From XN24 sp964462675 (GTDB taxonomy: Bacteria; Pseudomonadota; Gammaproteobacteria; Steroidobacterales; XN24), in assembly GCA_964462675.1 (NCBI GenBank), contig CAYWYS010000014.1, positions 5,248-69,247 of the forward strand: a stretch of DNA of 64,000 nt, in the 5' to 3' direction. Every line of letters starts with the position of its first letter. Position 1 is the first letter of the stretch. Position numbers and translations under genes: made by a program. The notes under the pieces were generated by a model. It ran no database searches. It had not been told where the DNA came from and saw nothing but the letters and a program-made list of their open reading frames with translations. Below are positions 26,253 through 34,128 of this stretch, in pieces.

Positions 26253-26595
26253 CCGCCCGGTTCTCCACCGCCGCTTCAACCTGCAGCTGTTTCGCGCGGG
26301 CCGCGGCCAGCGCCTCTTCCTCGGCGACCTGCGCAGCTTCCGCAGCCTGCTGGACCGCGGTCTTTTCCACCGCCGGCCTGGCCGGGCTTCCGTCCGGGCT
26401 TGCCGGCTTGTTCTTCTCGGCCACTTCCTTGGCCAACTCGCGCTCGACCTGCATGCGCAGGCTGCGGGCCATGAAGCGCGCGCGCCCCGCCCAGTTGCCG
26501 ATCGTGCTGACGAGGCCAGGCAGCCGCTCGGGCCCCACGATCAGCAGGGCCAGCAGCATGATCAGCGACAGCTCCCAGAAACCGATGTCGAACAC
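26230..26595 (-). CDS. tatB: Sec-independent translocase subunit TatB
   Basis: TatB works with TatC to recognise Tat substrates. The 121-residue protein begins MFDIGFWELSLIMLLALLIV (single membrane helix) followed by the hinge GPERLPGLVSTIGNWAGRARF and an amphipathic helix. The long alanine/glutamate-rich C-terminal tail (about residues 65-121) is typical and poorly conserved. It lies 5 bp after tatA. Confidence 0.95.
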   Translation of the reverse strand: MFDIGFWELSLIMLLALLIVGPERLPGLVSTIGNWAGRARFMARSLRMQVERELAKEVAEKNKPASPDGSPARPAVEKTAVQQAAEAAQVAEEEALAAARAKQLQVEAAVENRADERSRAD

Positions 26596-26600
26596 CGGCG

Positions 26601-26843
26601 TCAGGCCCTGTTCTGGTCCTTTTCCTTGACCTTGTTTTCAGGGAAATCAGCGTCTTCCGAGCGCTGGTCGGCCAGCTGTTCCTTGCGGGCCTCCGCCTCT
26701 CCGTCGGACATCGAGCTGCGGAAGCCCTTCACGGCGCCGCCGAGGTCAGAGCCGATGCTCTTGAGCCGCTTGGTGCCAAAGATGAGCACGACGATCAGCA
26801 GGATGATCAGGAGTTGCCAGAGACTGATGCCACCGAGACCCAT
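26601..26843 (-). CDS. tatA: Sec-independent translocase subunit TatA
   Basis: TatA forms the Tat pore. The 80-residue protein has the standard N-terminal helix in GGISLWQLLIILLIVVLIFGTKRLKSIGSDLGGAVKGF, with the FGTKRL hinge and an amphipathic helix, then an acidic tail. ATG 26843 is chosen because GGAGG lies 7 nt upstream; an in-frame ATG four codons earlier overlaps that ribosome site. Confidence 0.96.
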   Translation of the reverse strand: MGLGGISLWQLLIILLIVVLIFGTKRLKSIGSDLGGAVKGFRSSMSDGEAEARKEQLADQRSEDADFPENKVKEKDQNRA

Positions 26844-26894
26844 GCGATCCTCCATTTGGACGGCTCACGGCCGTTTTGAAACGCAGACTGGCAA

Positions 26895-27368
26895 TCATAC
26901 GCTAAGGCTACTGTCGTCGCCGCCATCCGGACTTGCCCTGAGCCAGAACGTCACCGGCCCGTCATTGACCAGCGCGACTGCCATCCGCGCGCCGAAGCGT
27001 CCGGTTTCGACCCGCTGGTGGCGACGCCGCGCCGCGGCCAGCAGCGCCTCGAACAGCGCCCGGCCGGTTGCGGGGTCGGCCGCCGGCGTGAAGCTGGGCC
27101 GCGCGCCCTTGCGGGTGTCCGCCGCGAGCGTGAACTGGGACACCAGCAGCAGGCCGCCGCCAGTGTCTGCGAGCGACAGGTTCATGCGCCCCTGAGGGTC
27201 CTCGAATACCCGGTAGCCGATGATGCGCTCGGCAAGGCGCTCGGCCTGGCGCGTGCCGTCACCGCGCTCGACGGCGGCAAGCGCGAGCAGGCCGGGCCCG
27301 ATCTCGCCGACGATTTCGTCGCCAACACGGACCGAGGCCGTACTGACGCGTTGTATCAGGGCAATCAT
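26895..27368 (-). CDS. dtd: D-aminoacyl-tRNA deacylase
   Basis: Dtd hydrolyses D-amino acids mischarged onto tRNA. The 157-residue protein carries both active-site motifs: SQFTLAADTRKGARPSF and NDGPVTFWL, within GRFGARMAVALVNDGPVTFWL. ATG 27368 (MIALIQRVSTASVRV) gives the conserved N-terminus. It lies 51 bp upstream of tatA on the same strand, with possible shared transcription; its promoter should lie in the AT-rich 27.4-27.5 kb gap. Confidence 0.97.
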   Translation of the reverse strand: MIALIQRVSTASVRVGDEIVGEIGPGLLALAAVERGDGTRQAERLAERIIGYRVFEDPQGRMNLSLADTGGGLLLVSQFTLAADTRKGARPSFTPAADPATGRALFEALLAAARRRHQRVETGRFGARMAVALVNDGPVTFWLRASPDGGDDSSLSV

Positions 27369-27444
27369 GGGCAATCGGGCCGACGCAGTTCGTGCCGAGA
27401 AAAACGTATATTCATCCCACTACAACTGCCATTTAACTTCCAAG

Positions 27445-27472
27445 TTGAAACTATTTTCCCACAGAGTATGTA
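27445..27472 (+). promoter_or_regulatory. Candidate promoter of the plcP operon
   Basis: TTGAAA (27445-27450) and TATGTA (27467-27472) are spaced 16 bp within an AT-rich stretch that stands out from the GC-rich surroundings. Transcription would start near 27480, giving a leader of about 147 nt that contains the palindrome at 27554-27573. I did not find a Pho-box direct repeat here. Confidence 0.4.
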
Positions 27473-27553
27473 TAAAGGCCGAAGTAGGAAAAAATTACAT
27501 GAATCGGCCCGCCACGCCCTGGCTGGTCTGCAAACGCTGGCTCGGCAACGCAA

Positions 27554-27573
27554 ATGTCACCTGCTGGTGACAT
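27554..27573. promoter_or_regulatory. Perfect palindrome in plcP leader
   Basis: ATGTCACC-TGCT-GGTGACAT is a perfect 8-bp inverted repeat with a 4-nt loop, ending 53 bp before the plcP start. It could be an operator (two half-sites TGTCA / TGACA) or an RNA hairpin in the leader. It is not followed by a T-run, so it is not a terminator. Confidence 0.6.
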
Positions 27574-27626
27574 CGAGGTAACGCTTCGGCGCCATTGTGC
27601 CGGCGGGCAAGCGGCGGAGGCCAGAG

Positions 27627-28427
27627 ATGTCCACAGTCCAGAACTTGCGCCCGATGCACTTTCGCACAATATTCATTTCCGATGTCCACCTGGGCTCCCG
27701 GGGCTGCCAGGCCACCATGCTGCTCGATTTTCTGCGCTCCGTGCGCTGCGAGACGCTGTACCTGGTTGGCGACATCATCGATTTCTGGAGCATGCGGCGC
27801 GGCCTGTTCTGGCCCCAGGAGCATAACGAGGTCGTCCGCACCGTGCTTGGCATGGCCCGTCACGGCACCCGGGTGATCTATGTGCCGGGCAACCATGATG
27901 AGTTGTTCCGCAGCCATCTCGGCACGGTGTTCGGCAATGTCGAGATCGTGGCGCGCAGCATCCACGTGACGGCTGACGGGCGGCGCCTGCTGGTGCTGCA
28001 CGGCGACGAGTTCGACAGCGTCGTGCGCTGCAGCCCCTTGCTGGCGCGCATCGGCAGCCGGGCCTACGAGTTCCTGATCTGGTTGAATCGTTACCTGAAC
28101 GCGTTTCGCCGCCGCTTCGGTTACGGCTACTGGTCGCTGGCGGCGTTCCTCAAGCACCGCGTCAAGAACGCCGTGCAGTACATCGGTGACTTCGAGCACG
28201 CGGTGGCGCGCGCTGCCCGGCGGCAAGGCGTCGATGGCCTGGTCTGCGGCCATATCCACCGGCCGGAAGTCCGCATGGTGGACGGCGTCTTGTATTGCAA
28301 CGACGGCGACTGGGTCGAGAGCTGCTCGGCCCTCGCCGAGCATCGCGACGGCCGGCTCGAGCTGCTGCACTGGGCCGAGATCCGTGCCCGTGAGCTGGCG
28401 GCTGCGCCGCTCGAGAGTGCCGCATGA
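27627..28427 (+). CDS. plcP: PlcP-type metallophosphoesterase (phospholipase C / LpxH-like)
   Basis: A 266-residue calcineurin-fold phosphoesterase with all metal motifs: DVHLG, GDIIDFW, GNHDE, HGDEFD and GHIHRPE. It falls in the family often labelled UDP-2,3-diacylglucosamine diphosphatase, but the sequence (WPQEHNEVVRTVL, YVPGNHDELF, KNAVQYIGDFE, GDWVESC) looks closer to PlcP of Sinorhizobium, which cleaves phospholipid headgroups under phosphate starvation. The overlap (ATGA) with a glycosyltransferase gene repeats the plcP-agt arrangement of lipid remodelling. True LpxH activity cannot be excluded. GCGGAGG sits 7 nt before ATG 27627. Confidence 0.8.
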   Translation: MSTVQNLRPMHFRTIFISDVHLGSRGCQATMLLDFLRSVRCETLYLVGDIIDFWSMRRGLFWPQEHNEVVRTVLGMARHGTRVIYVPGNHDELFRSHLGTVFGNVEIVARSIHVTADGRRLLVLHGDEFDSVVRCSPLLARIGSRAYEFLIWLNRYLNAFRRRFGYGYWSLAAFLKHRVKNAVQYIGDFEHAVARAARRQGVDGLVCGHIHRPEVRMVDGVLYCNDGDWVESCSALAEHRDGRLELLHWAEIRARELAAAPLESAA

Positions 28428-29419
28428 GAATCGCGCTGGTGTCCGATGCCTGGCTGCCCCAGACCAACGGCGTCGTGCGCACGCTCGGCGAGACGGCGCG
28501 CTGCCTCGAAGTCGTCGGCCACAACGTGCGGGCGGTCACGCCGATCCCGTTCCTGACCTTCCCGTGTCCCACATACCCTGAGATCCGCCTGGCGGTGTGG
28601 CCATGGCGCCGCGTCAGCAGGATGCTGGATGAATTCGAGCCCGACGCGGTGCATATCGCGACCGAGGGGCCGATCGGTCTTGCCGGGCGAAACTGGTGCC
28701 GCGCGCGCCGGCTGGCCTTCACATCCTCGTTCCACACGCGCTTCCCGGAGTACGTGCGCCTGCGGGCGCCGATCCCGGTGGGCTGGACCTGGCGGGCATT
28801 GCGCTGGTTTCACGATGCAGCCGCCCACACGCTGGTGCCGACCGGCACCCAGCAGGCCGAGCTCTCGGCGCGCGGCTTTCGCAACCCGGTGGTCTGGGGC
28901 CGCGGCGTCGATACCGCGCTGTTTCACCCGGACCGGCGCACGGTCCTGCCTGGCGAGGGTCCCCACATGATGTACCTCGGGCGGGTCGCGGTCGAAAAGA
29001 ACATCGAGGCCTTCCTGAAGCTCGCCGTGCCCGGCACCCGCTGGGTTGTCGGCGGCGGTCCCGCGCTGGCGTCCTTTCGCGACGCGTGGCCGGGCGTCAA
29101 CTTCCTGGGACCGAAGTTCGGCGTCGAACTTGCCACGCTGCTGGCCTCGGCCGACGTTTTCGTCTTCCCGAGCCGGACGGACACTTTTGGCATCGTGTTG
29201 CTGGAGGCGATGGCCTGCGGCCTGCCGGTTGCCGCGTACCCCGTCCCCGGGCCGCGCGACGTGGTGCGCCATGGCGAGACCGGCGTGCTCGACGAGGATC
29301 TTGCGGCCGCGGTGCACGGCGCGCTGGCGCTCGACCGGCGCGCCTGCCGGCGCCAGGCGCTCGAGCACACCTGGGAGCGCGCCACCGCAGAGTTTTGTGC
29401 GTATCTCGTGCCCGCCTGA
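28424..29419 (+). CDS. GT4 family glycosyltransferase, likely glycolipid synthase (Agt-like)
   Basis: A 331-residue retaining GT4 enzyme of GT-B fold. The N-domain begins MRIALVSDAWLPQTNGVVRTL; the C-domain carries MYLGRVAVEKNIEAFL and the donor-binding EX7E-type segment in PSRTDTFGIVLLEAMACGLPVAAYPVPGP. Close relatives include sugar transferases that add a hexose or uronic acid to diacylglycerol (Agt, MgtA, SqdX). The 4-nt overlap with plcP suggests it uses the diacylglycerol that PlcP would release. Donor sugar is unknown. It ends 7 bp from the convergent mgtE. Confidence 0.8.
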   Translation: MRIALVSDAWLPQTNGVVRTLGETARCLEVVGHNVRAVTPIPFLTFPCPTYPEIRLAVWPWRRVSRMLDEFEPDAVHIATEGPIGLAGRNWCRARRLAFTSSFHTRFPEYVRLRAPIPVGWTWRALRWFHDAAAHTLVPTGTQQAELSARGFRNPVVWGRGVDTALFHPDRRTVLPGEGPHMMYLGRVAVEKNIEAFLKLAVPGTRWVVGGGPALASFRDAWPGVNFLGPKFGVELATLLASADVFVFPSRTDTFGIVLLEAMACGLPVAAYPVPGPRDVVRHGETGVLDEDLAAAVHGALALDRRACRRQALEHTWERATAEFCAYLVPA

Positions 29420-29426
29420 GGCGCCC

Positions 29427-30812
29427 TCAAGCCGACGGAAAAAGGATCGCGGTTGCGACGGCGAAATAAATGAACACACCGGCGGCATCGGCCATGGTTG
29501 CAACCAGCGGCGCGCTCGCGGTCGCCGGGTCCAGCTTCAAGCGGCTCAGCACGAACGGCAGCGACATGCCGATCAGGCTGCCGACGATGACGACCAGCAC
29601 CATCGTGATCGCCACCGCGACAGCGACCTCGGCCCCCCCCCGATACCAGCCGATACCGGAGACCGCCAGCGCCATCGTCAGGCCGAGCAGCAGGGCGATC
29701 AGGATTTCGCGCCCGAGCATGCGGCCCCAGTCCTTCAGCATGACGTCGCCAGTCGCGAGCGCGCGGACCATCAGCGTCGCGGCCTGCGAGCCGGCGTTGC
29801 CGCTGGAGCCGATCAGCAGTGGCAGGAAGAACACCAGCGCGACGACGGCCGCGATCGTGTTCTCGTAATAGTGAATACCGGCGCCGGACAGCAGGTTGCC
29901 GAACACCAGCAACACCAGCCAGCCAATGCGCTTGCGATACAGCAGGCCGATCGAGGCGTCGCGCACGCTGGTGTCGAGTTCGCCGACCGAGCCGACCTTG
30001 TGGAAGTCCTCGGTGGCCTCGTCCTGCAAGACGTCCATGGCATCGTCATGCGTGACGATACCCACGATCCGGTTCTCCGCATCGACGACCGGCAGCGCGA
30101 GGACGTCATAGCGGGAAATCTTGCGCGCGACCTCCTCCTGGTCTTCGTCCACGAGCACCGCGACCGGCTCCTCTTCCATCAGGTCGCCGACCAGCGTCCT
30201 CGGCGCCGCAAGGATCAGGTCCTGCAGCCGCACCGCCCCGACCAGGCGACGGTCCGGGCTGGTGACGTAGGCGCGGTAGATCGTTTCCTTGTCGGGCGCC
30301 TCGTGGCGGAGCTTCTCGATGGCTTGCGCGGCGGTCAGCCCTTCGCGCAAAAGCGCGTAGTCGGAGGTCATGATCGACCCCGCCGTCCCTTCCTCGTAGG
30401 CCGCCAGGCGGCGGATGTCCTCGCGCTCGGCTTGTGCCAGGGCCGGCAGCAGCGCGTCCTGCTGCTCGTCCGACAGCTCGTTGAACAGGTCGGCACGCTC
30501 ATCCGAGTTCATCTCGGTGACGATGCGTGCGAGCTTGGCGCGCGGCGCGGTCTGCGCCAGCTCGACCTGGAAGTCTCGATCGAAGTAGCCAAAGATGTCG
30601 GCCTGCTCCTCGATCGGCATCAGGTCAAGCATGGCCCAGACGTGATGCGGCTCGAATTCCTCGAGCGCCGCCCCGATATCCACCGGATGCTCGTCATCGA
30701 TCAGCGCACGCAGCGCGGCTGCATCGCCGGCCGCGGTGGCCTCCTGGATCGCGCGGACGAGTTCTTCGTGGTGGGTCTCCCTCCCGGGGATCGCCGCAGT
30801 GTTCTGCGCCAT
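29427..30812 (-). CDS. mgtE: Magnesium transporter MgtE
   Basis: MgtE is a Mg2+-gated magnesium channel of the inner membrane. The 461-residue protein has the N-terminal superhelical domain (about residues 15-135), two CBS domains (about 145-270; GTAGSIMTSDYALL, DEATEDFHKVG), a plug helix and five membrane helices. The pore region is recognisable in SSGNAGSQAATLMVRALATGDV and ATMADAAGVFIYF. ATG 30812 follows GGAGGAG and overlaps the TPR gene stop by 1 nt (TGATG). It is last in the trkA-trkH-TPR-mgtE operon. Confidence 0.96.
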   Translation of the reverse strand: MAQNTAAIPGRETHHEELVRAIQEATAAGDAAALRALIDDEHPVDIGAALEEFEPHHVWAMLDLMPIEEQADIFGYFDRDFQVELAQTAPRAKLARIVTEMNSDERADLFNELSDEQQDALLPALAQAEREDIRRLAAYEEGTAGSIMTSDYALLREGLTAAQAIEKLRHEAPDKETIYRAYVTSPDRRLVGAVRLQDLILAAPRTLVGDLMEEEPVAVLVDEDQEEVARKISRYDVLALPVVDAENRIVGIVTHDDAMDVLQDEATEDFHKVGSVGELDTSVRDASIGLLYRKRIGWLVLLVFGNLLSGAGIHYYENTIAAVVALVFFLPLLIGSSGNAGSQAATLMVRALATGDVMLKDWGRMLGREILIALLLGLTMALAVSGIGWYRGGAEVAVAVAITMVLVVIVGSLIGMSLPFVLSRLKLDPATASAPLVATMADAAGVFIYFAVATAILFPSA

Positions 30813-31135
30813 CAGTGAGCTCCTCCGTCCGACTTCTGCAATCGCTTCAGGAACACGCGCATTTCCTTCGCGGCCTGCACATCGCCCTTCGACTCGGCAG
30901 TCTCGATGCCGCGCTGCCACGCAGCCGCGGCCTGCCCGGGCTCGCCGGCCGCGACGAGCGCCTGGCCGAGCAGCTTCCACGCGGCCGAGTAAGCCGGATC
31001 ATGCTTGACGGCATGTGAAAAGTGCACGCTTGCCGCCGCCGCATCCCCTTCCTTGAGACAGGCGCCACCCAGCGAGAACCTTAACAGCGCATCATCCCGG
31101 CCGCCGGCCAGCAGCTTCTCGAGGGCCGCACGCAT
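30812..31135 (-). CDS. Small TPR protein between trkH and mgtE
   Basis: A 107-residue soluble protein with about two tetratricopeptide repeats: LRFSLGGACLKEGDAAAASVHFSHAVKHDPAYSAAWKLLGQALVAAGEPGQAAAAWQRGIETA fits the 34-residue TPR pattern. No signal peptide or membrane helix. Both junctions are 1-nt TGATG overlaps (trkH stop/TPR start and TPR stop/mgtE start), so its translation is coupled to two cation transporters. A protein-binding role is likely from the fold; the partner is unknown. Confidence 0.75.
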   Translation of the reverse strand: MRAALEKLLAGGRDDALLRFSLGGACLKEGDAAAASVHFSHAVKHDPAYSAAWKLLGQALVAAGEPGQAAAAWQRGIETAESKGDVQAAKEMRVFLKRLQKSDGGAH

Positions 31136-32664
31136 CAACGTCGCCAGAATTCCGGCGTCAACAGGACCAGCAGCGTGAAGATCTCGAGGCGCCCGAGGAT
31201 CATCGCGACGATGCCGACCCACTTGGCGGCGTCGGGGACCGTGCCGAAGGTGGAGCTGACCTCGCCGAGCCCGGGGCCGAGATTGTTAAGCGTCGCGGCC
31301 ACCGAGGAAAACGCCGTGACCTGGTCTAGCCCGATGAACATCATGACGGCCATCAGGATGCAGAACACCACCACGTAGACCGAGAAGAATCCCCACACTG
31401 CCTCGGCAACCCGATTGGACACGCCGCGCTCGCCGAGCCGCACCGGGATCACGGCACTCGGGTGCAGCAGCCTGGCCATCTCGCGCCAGCCCTGTTTGAC
31501 AATCAACAGCCAGCGCAGCACTTTCATGCCGCCGGACGTCGAGCCGGCGCAGCCCCCGATGAAGCTTGCGAGAATCAGCAGTACCGGCAGCGCACCCGGC
31601 CAGGCGGAGAAGTCTGCGGACGTGAATCCGGTCGTGGTGCCGACGGAGACGGAGTGAAAGACTGCCTTGGTAAGGGACTCGCCGGGTGTATGGTGGCCCT
31701 TCACTGCCAGATACCCGGCAATGATCGCGATCAGGACGGCCTGGATGACCACGAAGGCCCGGAACTGGGGATCGTGCAGGTAGCCATTTATCGCGGCAAC
31801 CACCGAGACCTTGCGCCGATGGGGCCACGAGAACCGCGGCAACCCGCCTCGCGTGTGCACGTGTATGTCCGGCATCAGGCTGCGCATGGCATAGAAATGC
31901 AGCGCGAAGCTGGTCGCGCCAAGGAACATGAAAAACGCGCCCAGCCATTCCAGCAATGGGCTGTTGAAATGGCCGAAGCTGGCGTCGCGCGTGGAAAAGC
32001 CCGCGGTCGCGATCGTGCTGAACGCATGACCGATGGCATCGAACCAGTTCATCCCCCCAAGGCGGAAGGCGATCGCGCAGATCACGTTCAGGGCGACGTA
32101 AGCGATCCACAACGCCTTGGCAGTTTCGGTGATCCGCGGCGTCAGCTTCGTGTCCTTCATCGGCCCCGGCGTCTCAGCCCGGTACAACTGCATGCCGCCG
32201 ACGCCCAGCACCGGCAAGATCGCGACGGCCAGGACGATGATGCCCATACCGCCGAAAAAGTGACTCTGCTGGCGATACCAGAGTACCGAATGCGGCAGCG
32301 TGTCCAGTCCCACCAGCACGGTGGCGCCGGTCGTCGTGAACCCCGACACGGCCTCGAAAAGGGCGTCGGTGAAGCTCATGATCGGTATTTCGACCAGCAA
32401 CAGCGGCACGGCGCCTGCGAAGCCGAGCACCACCCAGAAGCCGGCAACCACGAGGAAGCCATCGCGTATGCGCAGCTCAGCCCTGTGCCGGCGCAACGGC
32501 AGGAAGATCGCCAGGCCGGCTGCGAGGATGATGAAGAAGGCGTAGAGGAACGCCTTCCAGGCACCGTCGTTGTAAATCAGGGACACGACCACCGGCGGCA
32601 GCATCGTGACGCTGAACAACGCCAGTAACAAGCCGATTATTCGCAGGACAACAAGGCCGTTCAC
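31135..32664 (-). CDS. trkH: Trk potassium uptake channel subunit TrkH
   Basis: TrkH is the K+ channel-like membrane subunit of the Trk system. The 509-residue protein has the repeated pore loops with glycine-containing filters: SGFTTTGATVL, IATAGFSTRD, GTTTGFTSADF and LNNLGPGLGEV. FGGMGIIVLAVAILPVLGVGGMQLY and GGCAGSTSGGMKVLR are highly conserved Trk segments. It follows trkA by 16 bp and overlaps the TPR gene by 1 nt. Confidence 0.97.
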   Translation of the reverse strand: MNGLVVLRIIGLLLALFSVTMLPPVVVSLIYNDGAWKAFLYAFFIILAAGLAIFLPLRRHRAELRIRDGFLVVAGFWVVLGFAGAVPLLLVEIPIMSFTDALFEAVSGFTTTGATVLVGLDTLPHSVLWYRQQSHFFGGMGIIVLAVAILPVLGVGGMQLYRAETPGPMKDTKLTPRITETAKALWIAYVALNVICAIAFRLGGMNWFDAIGHAFSTIATAGFSTRDASFGHFNSPLLEWLGAFFMFLGATSFALHFYAMRSLMPDIHVHTRGGLPRFSWPHRRKVSVVAAINGYLHDPQFRAFVVIQAVLIAIIAGYLAVKGHHTPGESLTKAVFHSVSVGTTTGFTSADFSAWPGALPVLLILASFIGGCAGSTSGGMKVLRWLLIVKQGWREMARLLHPSAVIPVRLGERGVSNRVAEAVWGFFSVYVVVFCILMAVMMFIGLDQVTAFSSVAATLNNLGPGLGEVSSTFGTVPDAAKWVGIVAMILGRLEIFTLLVLLTPEFWRR

Positions 32665-32680
32665 CGCGAGTCCACCGCCG

Positions 32681-34093
32681 TCAGGTGTAGGTCACGCCCA
32701 CCTGGAACAGCTTCTCCACGGCCGGGATCTGGCTGCGATCGGTGAGGAACAGGATGACGTGGTCTTCGGGCCGGATCTCCGTGTCGTGGTGCGCCATCAA
32801 CACTTCGTCTTCCCGGACGATGGCGCCGATGGTCGTCCCCGGGGGCAGCGGTACCTGCTCGACCCGCTTGCCTACGACCCTGGAAGTCTTCGAGTCGCCG
32901 TGCGCGACCGCCTCGATTGCCTCGGCGGTGCCGCTGCGCAACGCGTGCACCTGGCCGACGTCGAGCCGCATGCCCCGGACCTTCGCGAGCAGCGCACTGA
33001 GCGTGATCTCCTGCGGCGACACGGCGATGTCGACGTACTGGCCCTCGACGAGTTTCGCGTAGGAGGGGCGGTTGATCAGCGCGATGACGCGCGCGGCGCC
33101 CATCCGTTTCGCGAGAAACGAGGAAAGGATGTTCGCCTCTTCCGCGCTGGTCAGCGCGCAGAACACGTCGACCTTGTCGATGTTCTCCTCGTGCAGCAGG
33201 TCCTCGTCTACCGCGTCACCGGTCAGCACGACGGCATGCTTGAGCCGCTCCGAGATGAACCGGGCGCGCTCGTGGTTGCGCTCGATGACCTTGACGCGAT
33301 TGGTGTTCTCGAGGCGCCGCGCCAGTTCGAAACCGATGTGGCCGCCGCCGGCGATGATGATGCTGCGCGCCGGGTGTTCCAGCTTCAGCAGCTCGCTCAT
33401 CATTACGCGGATGTCCTTGCGCGCCGCGAGGAAGAACACCAGGTCATCGGCCCGGATGACGGTGTCGCCTTCCGGGAGGATCGTCTCGTAGACCGGCTCC
33501 TCGTTGCCGACCGGCGCAATGGCGCTGCGCCGGTAGATTGCCGCGACGCGGGTGTCGGTATGCGGAATGTGCCGGCGCAGCTCGCGCAATTCCTGGCCGA
33601 TCAACGGGCCGCCGGTCTTGGCCATGACGCCGACCAGGCGCAGGCGACCGTCGGCGAAATCCAGCACCTGGTGCGCACCCGGGTAGTGGATCAGCTGCTC
33701 GATATGCTCGGTGACCAGCTGCTCCGGGCTGATGATGGTGTCGACCGGAATCGTCTTGGTGTTGAAGAGTTCCGCGCGCGAAGTGTATTCCGCCGCCCGG
33801 ATGCGGGCGATACGCACCGGCGTCCGGTACAGGCTGTAGGCGATCTGGCAGGCGATCATGTTGGTTTCGTCGCTGTCGGTCAGCGCGACGAGGATGTCGG
33901 CGTCGGCCGCGCCCGCCTGCTCCAGCACGCGGGGATGCGAGGCGTGGCCCTCGACCGTGCGGATATCCAGGCGATCCTGCAGCTCATGCAGATGGCGACC
34001 GTTCAGGTCCACCACGGTGATTTCGTTTTCCTCGGACAAGGATTCCGCGGCGGTAGAGCCCACCGTTCCGGCGCCGAGGATGAGGATCTTCAT
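32681..34093 (-). CDS. trkA: Trk system regulatory subunit TrkA
   Basis: TrkA is the cytoplasmic nucleotide-binding gating subunit of the Trk potassium system. The 470-residue protein is the full double-length type: two RCK_N Rossmann domains (ILILGAGTVGSTAAESL at the N-terminus; IIIAGGGHIGFELARRLE near residue 232), each followed by an RCK_C domain. ATG 34093 is chosen because the Rossmann motif begins immediately; the frame is open 25 codons upstream. It heads the trkA-trkH-TPR-mgtE operon, 35 bp downstream of uvrD. Confidence 0.97.
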   Translation of the reverse strand: MKILILGAGTVGSTAAESLSEENEITVVDLNGRHLHELQDRLDIRTVEGHASHPRVLEQAGAADADILVALTDSDETNMIACQIAYSLYRTPVRIARIRAAEYTSRAELFNTKTIPVDTIISPEQLVTEHIEQLIHYPGAHQVLDFADGRLRLVGVMAKTGGPLIGQELRELRRHIPHTDTRVAAIYRRSAIAPVGNEEPVYETILPEGDTVIRADDLVFFLAARKDIRVMMSELLKLEHPARSIIIAGGGHIGFELARRLENTNRVKVIERNHERARFISERLKHAVVLTGDAVDEDLLHEENIDKVDVFCALTSAEEANILSSFLAKRMGAARVIALINRPSYAKLVEGQYVDIAVSPQEITLSALLAKVRGMRLDVGQVHALRSGTAEAIEAVAHGDSKTSRVVGKRVEQVPLPPGTTIGAIVREDEVLMAHHDTEIRPEDHVILFLTDRSQIPAVEKLFQVGVTYT

Positions 34094-34128
34094 TTGACTT
34101 TGTTCCGACCTGGGCGGCGTTGCCGATG

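Noticed and set aside
27369..27626. Pho box expected upstream of plcP
   Set aside because: I looked for a direct repeat of CTGTCAT-like units and saw none; only the palindrome is present.
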